Assembly (NCBI GenBank): GCA_018401955.1
Contig: JAGYJT010000001.1
Span: 124,001-188,000, forward strand
Direction: 5' to 3'
Source: Chitinophagales bacterium
GTDB lineage: Bacteria > Bacteroidota > Bacteroidia > Chitinophagales > CAIOSU01
DNA length: 64,000 bases
A program made the position numbers and the translations under genes. The notes under the pieces were generated by a model. The model was not told where the DNA came from, searched no databases, and was given only the letters and a program-made list of their open reading frames with translations. Within the stretch, counting starts at the first letter, position 1. Every line of letters begins with the position of its first letter. Positions 45,270-53,676 of the stretch are shown in pieces.

Positions 45270-46552
45270 GAGGCCTTTTTTGGTTTAGAAACGACCTAAG
45301 GTTGCTCGACAACGAAGCCCTGCACCTAGCTGCCAAACAATGTAAAGAGTTGCTTTGTGTGTATTGTATTGACCCGCGCGAGTTTGACGAAACACCATAC
45401 GGGTTTACCAAAACAGGCCCTTTTAGAATCCAGTTTTTATTGGAAACGTTGCATCAGCTCAAAGCATCGTTGCAAGGCATTGGGGGTGATTTGTGGGTAC
45501 TTACCGATGCTCCAGAAAATGCAATACCGCAATTGCTGGCTGAGCACCAAATCAACCAACTTTATTACCAACACCAAGCTGGCACCGAAGAGGCCGAAAC
45601 GGTTGAGAACATTACCCAATATTGTATCGCCAATAGCATCAAAGTGTACGGAACGCATGGTGCAACATTGTTCCACATCGATGATATTCCCTTTTCGCTG
45701 GATAGGTTGCCGAACATCTTTACGGAGTTTAGAAAAGCTACCGAAAAGAGCAGCAAAGTAAGGCCTGCATTTACGGCACCGAAAACGATTACTTCCATCA
45801 AATTAGACGGAGCCAACCAAATACCAACCGCGCACGATTTGGGTTATACTATTCCAGAGCCCGACCCACGGGCAGCCATACACTTCAAAGGTGGCGAAAC
45901 CGCTGCCATGCAACGCCTACAGCACTACTTTTGGGATACCCAGGCACTTAAAGAATATAAAGAAACCCGCAACGGTTTGCTAGGTGCCGATTACTCTTCC
46001 AAGTTTTCGGCATGGTTGGCTTTGGGGTGCATTTCGCCACGCACTATCTATTGGGAGGTGCGGAAATTTGAGCAGGAAATAGTGAGCAATAGCTCAACCT
46101 ATTGGTTGATATTTGAACTGCTGTGGCGCGATTATTTTTACTTCGTTACCCTAAAATATGGCAGGCTACTCTTCCAAAAAGGAGGCATCAAACAGCAACC
46201 GCAAGATTGGAGTACTAACCTTACTGAATTTGAAAAATGGCGCACTGGCAATACGGGCAATGCCTTTATAGATGCCAATATGCGCGAGCTACTGCACACG
46301 GGCTTTATGAGCAACCGAGGCAGGCAAAACGTTGCAAGCTATTTGGTACACGACCTTAACATCGATTGGCGCATGGGTGCCGCTTGGTTTGAACATTGTT
46401 TGGTTGACTATGATGTGGCCAGCAACTACGGCAACTGGAACTATTTAGCGGGCTTAGGCAACGACCCGCGCGAAAACCGCTATTTCAACACCCAAACCCA
46501 AGCCAACCGATACGACCCCGATGGGGAGTTTGTGCGGCATTGGCTGGGATAA
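45266..46552 (+). CDS. DASH-family cryptochrome/photolyase
   Basis: The 428 residues start MRGLFWFRNDLRLLDN. DASH-type markers are DRLPNIFTEFRKATEKS in the linker and the C-terminal SNYGNWNYLAGLGNDPRENRYFN with the expected NDPRE segment. DASH members repair mainly single-stranded DNA dimers and bind methenyltetrahydrofolate and FAD. It forms an ATGA-coupled pair with phr. Both would act under light stress, and a GMC oxidoreductase is divergent to them. Confidence 0.92.
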   Translation: MRGLFWFRNDLRLLDNEALHLAAKQCKELLCVYCIDPREFDETPYGFTKTGPFRIQFLLETLHQLKASLQGIGGDLWVLTDAPENAIPQLLAEHQINQLYYQHQAGTEEAETVENITQYCIANSIKVYGTHGATLFHIDDIPFSLDRLPNIFTEFRKATEKSSKVRPAFTAPKTITSIKLDGANQIPTAHDLGYTIPEPDPRAAIHFKGGETAAMQRLQHYFWDTQALKEYKETRNGLLGADYSSKFSAWLALGCISPRTIYWEVRKFEQEIVSNSSTYWLIFELLWRDYFYFVTLKYGRLLFQKGGIKQQPQDWSTNLTEFEKWRTGNTGNAFIDANMRELLHTGFMSNRGRQNVASYLVHDLNIDWRMGAAWFEHCLVDYDVASNYGNWNYLAGLGNDPRENRYFNTQTQANRYDPDGEFVRHWLG

Positions 46553-46674
46553 GCCAATTTGCGCTGCTCAATTCTACCTTACTATTGTACATTAATCCAC
46601 TGCTATTATAATAGCCGCAAGCATTATTACTTTAGCTGTGTGAATAGTCAGAAATGACTTAATACTATTGATTA

Positions 46675-46682
46675 TAATTTTG
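46675..46682 (+). promoter_or_regulatory. Candidate -7 element TAATTTTG for the radical SAM gene
   Basis: TAATTTTG matches TAnnTTTG and lies 45 nt before the ATG at 46728. No clear -33 box. Confidence 0.4.
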
Positions 46683-46727
46683 TGAAATCTTGATATTCTC
46701 ACCATCTCGTAGTAAATTAACCTTGAA

Positions 46728-48815
46728 ATGGTAGACAAACCTACTGGCAGAAAATTAACGGTATACTTAGCAGACCTTAGGCATGTGTTGCACGGCAGTG
46801 CTTACAACGATTCTATGCCCTTAGGTGTAGGCTATATGAAGGCCGTAATGGACGAACGTTTGCCCACGGTTAGTTCACGTATTTTTGCATTCCCAGATAA
46901 GTTAGACGAGGCCTTGCACCAGCAAATGCCCGATGTGCTGATGCTTACCAATTATATGTGGAACTGTAGCCTGAGCTACTACTACGCCCAAAAGGTAAAG
47001 CAACTAAACCCAAATGCTTTGATAGTAATGGGCGGTCCCAATTTTCCGCTGGAAGACGACCGCCGCATTGAGTTTGTGAAAGAACGCCCTGCCGTGGATA
47101 TTTATGTAACGGGCGAGGGCGACTTTATGGCAACCGACCTAGTGCAGTGGTTTATAGAGGATGGCTACAGCATTGAAAAGCTATTGCAACGCTATATACA
47201 CTCGGCAGTATACCTGCACAATGGCACATATGTGGCCACCAGCCTTAAACCCCGCTCGCGCAACTTAGATGACATCCCATCGCCCTGGCTTACGGGCATT
47301 ATGGATGAGTTTTTTGAGGATAGCTTGTTTCCTTTGTTCGAAACCAACCGCGGTTGCCCGTTTACTTGCACCTTCTGCGTGCAGGGCGTTAAGTGGTACA
47401 CCAAGGTGAGCTATTTTAGTTTGGAGCGCATTAAAGAAGAGATATACTACATCGGTAAAAAAGTGCACGAAGTAGCGCCACACATGAAAACGCTCGTAAT
47501 TGCCGACCCTAACTATGGCATGTTTGAGCGCGATATTGAGGTATCAACCTATATTGGCGAAATACAGCAGCAATACCAATACCCGCTTATAATAAATGCC
47601 ACAACTGGTAAAAACCAAGCCGAGCGGGTAATAAAATCGTTGGAGAAGGTTAACGGGGCATTGGTAATGTACTTGGCTGTGCAATCGTTGAACCATGATG
47701 TACTGGAAAACGTAAAGCGAAGCAACATACAGCTAGAGGCTTACGAAGAAATACAAACACAGATAACGGCAAGGGGTATGCGCTCCAACTCAGACCTTAT
47801 ACTGGGCTTGCCAGGAGATAGCCTTGAGTCGCATGTAGGCTCGCTGCGCAAGTTGATTGATCTTGGTACATCAAGGCTAAACAATTTTCAGGCGATATTG
47901 CTTAAAGGCTCAGAGATGGAGACTGCCGCGGTGCGCAAACAGTATGCTTACAATACCAAATACCGCCTATTGCCTAAAAGCTTTGGGGTGTATAATGGCA
48001 ATAAAGTATTTGAGGTGGAAGAAATCATCGTATCGTCGGCAGTGATGAGCTTTGACGATTACCTCACTGCCCGCAAGTACCACTTGGCCATAGGTGCATT
48101 TTGGAACCACGGTAGATTTATACCAATAGTGGAGTTTATGAACCAAAACGGCATTAGTAGTTGGGATTGGCTACATGCCGTAACCCAGGCCATGCAACAT
48201 CACGCAGGACTTACCGATTTTGTAGCACGATTTATCAAAGAAACCAAAGGCGAGCTGTTTGATACCGAAGAAGAAGCTATTGCTTTTTATCAAACCGAAG
48301 CCAACTATAAATTACTGGAGGAAGAAGGACTCGGCGACAATATTTTTTATAAATATGCGGGCTTGGCCTCATTCTGCTATTGGAAAGAAGCTACGGAGTG
48401 CGTTTTTGATGCCTCTTGGCAGCTTTTGGCAGATAAGCAATTACCCCAAGGCTTTAAGGCCCTATGGAACGATGCCATGGAGTATTATAAAAACTTGTAT
48501 GCAGCTGGCCCCAACCAACACAATTTGCTGGAAAACGCCCAGCTAACGTTAAACTTTGATATACCTCAATGGCTTACCGATGGACTGCCGCTTGCAGCCG
48601 CGCCCTATAAGTTGAATGCCCCACAAAACATGGTTACCGCTCTAGAGGCAAAACACCGCGATGCGCTGGTAGATGTAATGAAAACCAGGCCCTACAACCT
48701 GCAACACATCTCTAAGTTTGTACGCAGGGTTAACTCGGATTGGATGCGCAGGGTAACGGTTGAAAGAATGCAAAATACGGCAGCATACCCATTGGTAGCC
48801 AACCAGCCAGCGTAA
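46728..48815 (+). CDS. Cobalamin-binding-domain radical SAM protein
   Basis: The 695 residues start with a B12-binding-like domain (about 10-145: GVGYMKAVMDE, VLMLTNYMWNC, VMGGPNFPLEDD), then a radical SAM domain with CPFTCTFC (Cys210, Cys214, Cys217) binding the 4Fe-4S cluster, and DLILGLPGDS further on. The ~270-residue C-terminal extension is unusual and unrecognised. Members of this class carry out difficult methylations, rearrangements or ring formation, but the substrate cannot be inferred. The DXHXXG motif of base-off B12 binding is not obvious. Monocistronic; no biosynthetic neighbour. Confidence 0.8.
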   Translation: MVDKPTGRKLTVYLADLRHVLHGSAYNDSMPLGVGYMKAVMDERLPTVSSRIFAFPDKLDEALHQQMPDVLMLTNYMWNCSLSYYYAQKVKQLNPNALIVMGGPNFPLEDDRRIEFVKERPAVDIYVTGEGDFMATDLVQWFIEDGYSIEKLLQRYIHSAVYLHNGTYVATSLKPRSRNLDDIPSPWLTGIMDEFFEDSLFPLFETNRGCPFTCTFCVQGVKWYTKVSYFSLERIKEEIYYIGKKVHEVAPHMKTLVIADPNYGMFERDIEVSTYIGEIQQQYQYPLIINATTGKNQAERVIKSLEKVNGALVMYLAVQSLNHDVLENVKRSNIQLEAYEEIQTQITARGMRSNSDLILGLPGDSLESHVGSLRKLIDLGTSRLNNFQAILLKGSEMETAAVRKQYAYNTKYRLLPKSFGVYNGNKVFEVEEIIVSSAVMSFDDYLTARKYHLAIGAFWNHGRFIPIVEFMNQNGISSWDWLHAVTQAMQHHAGLTDFVARFIKETKGELFDTEEEAIAFYQTEANYKLLEEEGLGDNIFYKYAGLASFCYWKEATECVFDASWQLLADKQLPQGFKALWNDAMEYYKNLYAAGPNQHNLLENAQLTLNFDIPQWLTDGLPLAAAPYKLNAPQNMVTALEAKHRDALVDVMKTRPYNLQHISKFVRRVNSDWMRRVTVERMQNTAAYPLVANQPA

Positions 48816-48846
48816 GTTAAAATAAGCCGCACAAACAACCGCACAT

Positions 48847-48876
48847 AAAAAAGGCCGCACCAAAGTGGCACGGCCT
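48847..48876 (-). terminator. Terminator downstream of the CHRD-like lipoprotein gene
   Basis: Read leftward: stem AGGCCG/CGGCCT with an inner CACC/GGTG pairing, then TTTTTTATG. It lies 27 nt after the stop at 48903. No T-run follows on the plus strand, so it serves the minus-strand gene. Confidence 0.7.
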
Positions 48877-48902
48877 AGCAATTAAATCATTAGCAGATAA
48901 TA

Positions 48903-49442
48903 CTATCTAGCAAAACCACCAACTACCAAGTAAGTGGTAAGGTCTACGGTACTTATTGGCTGAGTTGGGTCGTGAGACACAAAGAAACCTGAATAAGCGG
49001 TGGTAATATAATCGTAAGAGAAATCAACCTCTTGCGATACGGTTACCGTACCCCCATTGCCTTGCGCCATTTGCACAAAAATAGCTGCATTGGGCGTTTC
49101 GTTGTAAGGCGTACCGTTTGGCGTGGTTGATGCATCGGCAGCATCGTGGGCATGCAACATGTAAGTTTGGCCATCAACGGTATTGTTTAGGGTTACCGAA
49201 ATTCGGCTGCGGTCATCATCCAGCTCTTCTACTTGCATGGTTGCAAAATAGTTGGTTGGGTGCGAACCGCTGTACTCGGTACCAGCACCTACTTGACCGG
49301 TGTTAAAGGCATACTCAAATGTTGTTGACATTTTGTCGTCGTCGTCATCTTTGCTGCAAGAAGTCATAGTAGCAGCACCTAGAAACATAACAGACATAAT
49401 CACCACCGCGCGTCTCATTCTTTCCATAGTATTCATAATCAA
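48903..49442 (-). CDS. Hypothetical lipoprotein, possibly CHRD-like
   Basis: The 179 residues begin with several Met (MIMNTMERMRRAVVIMSVMF), followed by a lipobox MTSC and an acidic run SKDDDDDK, a common Bacteroidota lipoprotein export pattern for surface exposure. The rest is beta-rich with YFATMQVEELDDDRSRISV and TYMLHAHDAADAST, vaguely like a CHRD-type domain, which is a weak call. Met3 (49436) may be the start. Function unknown. Confidence 0.6.
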   Translation of the reverse strand: MIMNTMERMRRAVVIMSVMFLGAATMTSCSKDDDDDKMSTTFEYAFNTGQVGAGTEYSGSHPTNYFATMQVEELDDDRSRISVTLNNTVDGQTYMLHAHDAADASTTPNGTPYNETPNAAIFVQMAQGNGGTVTVSQEVDFSYDYITTAYSGFFVSHDPTQPISTVDLTTYLVVGGFAR

Positions 49443-49530
49443 TTGTTTTGGTTTACACTATTCCAACGTCATGTGCCTAAAAATGTTCACTTGCGTTGTT
49501 TTGTGCTCGCCAAACAAAAGCCCCTAAGCA

Positions 49531-49580
49531 TACAATAGCGGAGGTATCAGGCGACACCTCCGCTATTGTATTTTTATTTT
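49531..49580 (+). terminator. Strong hairpin with T-tail, not matched to a gene on its strand
   Basis: A perfect 15-bp stem (TACAATAGCGGAGGT at 49531-49545 and its complement at 49556-49570) with a 10-nt loop is followed on the plus strand by TTTTTATTTT. No plus-strand gene lies upstream; both neighbours read leftward. On the minus strand no T-run follows the stem. Physically it is a terminator-like structure, but its job is unclear. Confidence 0.6.
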
Positions 49581-49594
49581 ACTAAACTAAAAAG

Positions 49595-49654
49595 TTAGTC
49601 TCTGCGGCCCATAAATATCATTACCCAATAGAGCAACATAGCCAGAGCAGCCAG
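49595..49654 (-). pseudogene. Duplicated 3' end of the YugP-type protease gene
   Basis: The 60 nt are nearly identical (about three differences) to the end of the gene at 51333-52025. They would encode its last residues LAALAMLLYWVMIFMGRRD and the stop. No other part of the gene is present. The fragment sits 7 nt beyond the end of the 49662-51188 gene. Confidence 0.8.
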
Positions 49655-49661
49655 TTTCAGG

Positions 49662-51188
49662 TTAGTTAAGCGTTATCTCGCCTACCTTGTACGACTTCAT
49701 TTTGCCACCGGTAATATCGCCACCAAATACAATGAAACGATTGGGTGTGATAGCCTCACTTGCCATAGGATACAGTATAAACCCTGTTTCGGTAGCTTTA
49801 AAGATGGCTGTCTTTTTATAGTTACCAGTAGCAAAATCAACTTCCGCTAGTACTGCATTAGCGTCGTTAAACCCTTTACACAATGCCACTTTAGTAGGAT
49901 CATAGTTATTAATGTTAAGCGCATCATCATTAAACAATAAGCGGAGGGTTTTTCCATCAAACGAATGAATATAGGAGTAGTACTGCTCACTAAAATCCAT
50001 AGACACACTTATTCTTTGCTTTTTAAGCACGTTTGTTTCCCATATAACTTTTCCAGTTTCGCTATATCTCACAATAAGAATGTTATTTGCAGTACCCGGA
50101 TTAGTTGCACCGTTGGAAGCTTGAGTAGGAGCCACCCTTTGCTCACTAATTACAATCAGTCCTCCCTCTGCCGTCGCTTCAACAGCATCTAAAAATATGT
50201 CTGGCAAAACTGCCTTCTTTGCTCCAACCATCATCCCAGCTTTCAATTGATCGGTAAATGGTGTAAATTTCTTCACAATACCTTTAACATTATTGGCGTC
50301 GTAGCTAATAAAGAATGTACCTGCGGAATACAGTCCACCACCAACTATTTTACCTCCGCCTAACGCTGCTAGTCTTAGACTTTCTATAGTATTCTCGCCT
50401 TCGTCAAATGATAAATGGGTGGCTTCGCCAACAACAGGACTAGACACTACTAAAAGCTGATAATCCTTGCCAGTAGCTTTCTTCCACTCTTTCGATTTCA
50501 CTTTGGCCTGCACAAATACATTTCCATCGTTATCCACTACCACGCTCTCAATTTCAATCTTGTTGGCTTCTTTCGGGAAACTCCAAGTCTTCTCTTGTAT
50601 CTTCTTCAACTGGCTATCAAATACCACAACCTGGAAATCATAGTTACCTTCGCCATCTAACAGCCTATACTCCCTATCATTACCTATAAATGCAAACTTG
50701 GTTCTATCCTCCGATTGGCGGATGTAGTAACCCATAAAATTCCACTGGAACGCTTTATTAGGCTTGCGCTTGCCCACTTCCACCTTATCCTTATGCTGTA
50801 GGGTGTTTAGGTCCAATTCTGTAAGATAGGTTGGCGTGGTGCCATCTTCTGCAAATTTGTTTTCGCGATAAACCTGAAACGCCTTATCATCGGTAAAATA
50901 GGTGCCATCATTGGCGTACTCGCGGGTATATCCAGCGTATGCTTTGCCCAAGTCAATGGTCTTCACAAGCTTCAGGTTCTGGTCGTACATCAAATAGCTA
51001 GTCTTGTTACCAAGGCTTTTCTCAACTATCACCGTGTTGTTCACACTGCCCAAAACATAGAAGCTCGTACTTAGCTTAAAAAACTTCTCGGTGCCTAAAT
51101 CGCCCCATGTAACTTTTATACTTGGCGCCTGCCCAAAAGCCAAAACCTGTGCAGCAATCATCAAACTCAATATCAATACCCTTTTCAT
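49662..51188 (-). CDS. Hypothetical secreted protein (508 aa)
   Basis: The signal peptide (MKRVLILSLMIAAQVLAFGQ, cleavage after FGQ) predicts export. The mature part is beta-rich with spaced segments such as YLMYDQNLKLVKTIDLG, VVVDNDGNVFVQAKV and GGLIVISEQR that resemble a beta-propeller with roughly regular blades, though no family is recognised. The C-terminus (VFGGDITGGKMKSYKVGEIT) has no T9SS tail or anchor. The gene lies between the YugP-type protease gene and a leftover copy of that gene's 3' end. Confidence 0.6.
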   Translation of the reverse strand: MKRVLILSLMIAAQVLAFGQAPSIKVTWGDLGTEKFFKLSTSFYVLGSVNNTVIVEKSLGNKTSYLMYDQNLKLVKTIDLGKAYAGYTREYANDGTYFTDDKAFQVYRENKFAEDGTTPTYLTELDLNTLQHKDKVEVGKRKPNKAFQWNFMGYYIRQSEDRTKFAFIGNDREYRLLDGEGNYDFQVVVFDSQLKKIQEKTWSFPKEANKIEIESVVVDNDGNVFVQAKVKSKEWKKATGKDYQLLVVSSPVVGEATHLSFDEGENTIESLRLAALGGGKIVGGGLYSAGTFFISYDANNVKGIVKKFTPFTDQLKAGMMVGAKKAVLPDIFLDAVEATAEGGLIVISEQRVAPTQASNGATNPGTANNILIVRYSETGKVIWETNVLKKQRISVSMDFSEQYYSYIHSFDGKTLRLLFNDDALNINNYDPTKVALCKGFNDANAVLAEVDFATGNYKKTAIFKATETGFILYPMASEAITPNRFIVFGGDITGGKMKSYKVGEITLN

Positions 51189-51274
51189 CCTTTAGTATTT
51201 TCTAGATTTACGATGCCCTAAAATATTGTTTTTCCTTTACCCTGCCAAATACTTAGCTTTAGGATTAGCGGCTA

Positions 51275-51313
51275 CAAAAAAAGGTGGGTATCTCCAAAGG
51301 AAATGCCCACCTT
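51275..51313 (-). terminator. Terminator downstream of the YugP-type protease gene
   Basis: The stem AAGGTGGG/CCCACCTT is followed on the minus strand by TTTTTTTGTAG. It lies 20 nt after the stop at 51333. Confidence 0.75.
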
Positions 51314-51332
51314 ATAGTATTATGCAAGCTAC

Positions 51333-52025
51333 TTAATCTCTGCGACCCATAAATATCATTACCCAATAGAGCAACATAGCCAGAGCAGACAGCGCTGCAA
51401 CTACATAAGTAGTGGCTGCCCATTTAAGCGCATCGTAGGCCTTATCCTTTTCCTCTTCGGTGGCTACTCGGCTGGTTTTAAGCCATACCAAGGCGCGGTT
51501 GCTGGCATCAAACTCTACTGGTAGGGTAACCAAGCTGAAAAGAAAAAATACACTATAGCAGGCAATTATGGTAAGCAACACGATATCGAAAGGAATAACA
51601 TTGAATACGATGTTGCCGATAAAGAACATACCGATAAACACAGCATTGATAACCGTACCGCTAAATTGCTGGATGGGCACCATAGCCGAACGAAACTGCA
51701 ACCAAGCATATCCTTGGGCATGTTGCACGGCATGGCCGCACTCGTGTGCCGCAACGGCAGCAGCCGCTATACTGTGCCCATCATATACATCAGGGCTAAG
51801 GTTTACCGTACGGTCGGCAGGGTTGTAATGGTCGGTAAGCCTACCTGGCACGCTAACCACCCGCACATCGTGTATATTGTTTTCGCGCAACATACGCTCG
51901 GCCACTTGCTTGCCCGACAAACCCGTCATTAAAGGTATTTTGGAGTACCGCTTAAACCGGCTCTTTAATATTTGACCAACTATTAAGCTGGCTAGCATGC
52001 TACCGATAATAATGATAAAATACAT
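51333..52025 (-). CDS. YugP-type (Zn_peptidase_2) membrane zinc metallopeptidase
   Basis: The 230 residues have four hydrophobic segments: one at the N-terminus (YFIIIIGSMLASLIVG), two in the middle (VINAVFIGMFFIGNIVFN and IVLLTIIACYSVFFLFSL) and one at the end (AALSALAMLLYWVMIFMG). The zinc motif VAAHECGHAVQH (His94, Glu95, His98) marks the Zn_peptidase_2 family. It is an inner membrane protease of unknown substrate. A TACCTTTG box precedes it. Confidence 0.9.
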   Translation of the reverse strand: MYFIIIIGSMLASLIVGQILKSRFKRYSKIPLMTGLSGKQVAERMLRENNIHDVRVVSVPGRLTDHYNPADRTVNLSPDVYDGHSIAAAAVAAHECGHAVQHAQGYAWLQFRSAMVPIQQFSGTVINAVFIGMFFIGNIVFNVIPFDIVLLTIIACYSVFFLFSLVTLPVEFDASNRALVWLKTSRVATEEEKDKAYDALKWAATTYVVAALSALAMLLYWVMIFMGRRD

Positions 52026-52068
52026 CTTTCGTATCTATTTAGCTTGATTGGATAATTCCATGGTTATA

Positions 52069-52076
52069 CAAAGGTA
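52069..52076 (-). promoter_or_regulatory. Candidate -7 element TACCTTTG for the YugP-type gene
   Basis: On the minus strand TACCTTTG matches TAnnTTTG and lies 43 nt before the ATG at 52025. TTTC 17 nt further upstream is a poor -33 box. Confidence 0.45.
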
Positions 52077-52317
52077 TCTAATGTATTAATGACGAAACGT
52101 GTCAATTGATATTTTAGTTACCAATTTGCAAATTTTAACCAAAATACTGCTAATCAAATTGCTTGCCACTTGCGCAAACCTGCTGAAACGGCAGATGCCC
52201 TGCAATAATAGCAGTAGGTGCCGCAATTTTAATGTTGCAACATTTATTTACCTTTACCGAACTATTTCTACATATTAATGTTCTTAAACCATTACTAATC
52301 CTAAAAACCACCAAATC

Positions 52318-52986
52318 ATGAAACGCATTCCCGTATTAACATTATTTGCTATACCGGCATTATTTTTTGCCTCATGTGGCAGCCCAGAAGGCTCAGAAGC
52401 CACCGTAACCGATGCTACCACCCCAGTAGAAACTGCAGAAGCAACCGGTTACAACGTTAACACAGAAGCTAGCCAGCTTACTTGGAAAGGGTCGAAAATT
52501 ACTGGCGCTAGCCACGAAGGTACCCTTAAACTTTCTTCGGGCACCTTAAAGGCTGAAGGCGGCAACTTGGTTGGTGGCAATTTTACTATTGACATGACCA
52601 GCATTGATAATACTGACCTTAAAGGTACCGATGGCTACGAAAAACTATTGGGCCATCTAAAGTCAGACGACTTTTTTAGCGTAGAAACTTACCCTACCGC
52701 TACTTTTGAAATTACAGGTGTAACCGCAAAAGCTGGTGAAGCAGGTGCTACGCACGAAATTAGCGGTAACCTTACTATTAAAGGCATCACTAAAAACCTT
52801 ACGTTCCCGGCAACGGTAAATACCAACGGTGATGACTTGGAAGCTAAAGCCGAATTCTTTTTTGACCGCTCATTGTACGATGTGAAATTTGGCTCTACCA
52901 GCTTCTTTGAAGACTTGGGCGACAAAGCCATCAATAACGAAATCAGCATCAAAGTTGATTTGAAAGCGTCAAAAGCTGCTATGTAA
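52318..52986 (+). CDS. YceI-family lipoprotein
   Basis: The 222 residues have a lipoprotein signal with lipobox FASCG, a short Thr/Glu-rich linker, and a complete YceI domain: YNVNTEASQLTWKGSKITG, GNFTIDMTSIDNTDLKG and ITKNLTFPATV. YceI proteins form a lipocalin-like barrel that binds an isoprenoid or similar lipid. The natural ligand here is not known. The upstream sequence contains TACCTTTA (52249-52256), a near match to the -7 element. A strong terminator follows. Confidence 0.93.
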   Translation: MKRIPVLTLFAIPALFFASCGSPEGSEATVTDATTPVETAEATGYNVNTEASQLTWKGSKITGASHEGTLKLSSGTLKAEGGNLVGGNFTIDMTSIDNTDLKGTDGYEKLLGHLKSDDFFSVETYPTATFEITGVTAKAGEAGATHEISGNLTIKGITKNLTFPATVNTNGDDLEAKAEFFFDRSLYDVKFGSTSFFEDLGDKAINNEISIKVDLKASKAAM

Positions 52987-53010
52987 TCTCATTGCAAACA
53001 GCATAAAATG

Positions 53011-53044
53011 AAAACGCCGCTCGGGTTTCGAGCGGCGTTTTTTA
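53011..53044 (+). terminator. Terminator after the YceI gene
   Basis: A 13-bp perfect stem AAAACGCCGCTCG/CGAGCGGCGTTTT with a 5-nt loop and a TTTTTT tail, 24 nt after the stop. Confidence 0.9.
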
Positions 53045-53067
53045 TTTTCATCCTAGTAGAACGGGTA

Positions 53068-53648
53068 CTACTTAAAGTACATCAAGTATATTTTTTCGGC
53101 AGTGTGGCCACCTGCCCTACGAAAACCAGACTTTACCCTCATAGGTATGCCACCACTAGGGAAACTCTTTACATCCAATATCTCTACGGTGCTTAGCAAG
53201 GTTCCGTTTTTATCATAAAACTGCAGCTTACCTTTAATCTCCACAGGTTTGTTGCCAAAACCTTCGGGCACTTTTATATCGTCAACTACAAATACAGCGG
53301 TATAATCAACAGTGGTGGCACCCTCTCTCAATCGCGGCCCGAGTTCTCCATATGCGCACTAAAATCATCCCTAAACTCGCCCAAGCCATCCTTTAAGGCT
53401 TGCTCCCAGTCGGCCTTCCACTCTTTAGCTTCCGATTCGTTTTCCTTCAGCTTTAACTCATTATACCTAAAGTTTACCCACTCATTTATAGAGCTAAACG
53501 AACCCATGGTGGTTTTACTTAAATCTACCCGAAAATTAACGATGGTAGTACTTTGCAAAAAAGCCAACTCGGTAGGGCTAACCTTAATGGTTTGCGCCGC
53601 CACACTTGCACCTAGGCCAATTAACAATACAAACAATGCGCTTCTCAT
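53068..53648 (-). pseudogene. Secreted hypothetical protein, split by an apparent frameshift
   Basis: Two frames abut: 53328-53648 (106 aa, signal peptide MRSALFVLLIGLGASVAAQ) and 53068-53331 (87 aa, opening only with TTG). At the junction the second frame reads LGPRLREGATTVDYTAVFVVDD continuously upstream of its TTG, while the first ends ENSGRD. This pattern is expected from a one-base indel near 53340 in a single ~190-residue exported gene. It may be a real mutation or a sequencing error. The family is unknown. It is the last gene of the leftward cluster 56169-53068. Confidence 0.65.
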
Positions 53649-53676
53649 AGTATTTAATTTACTGCTATAATAACGA

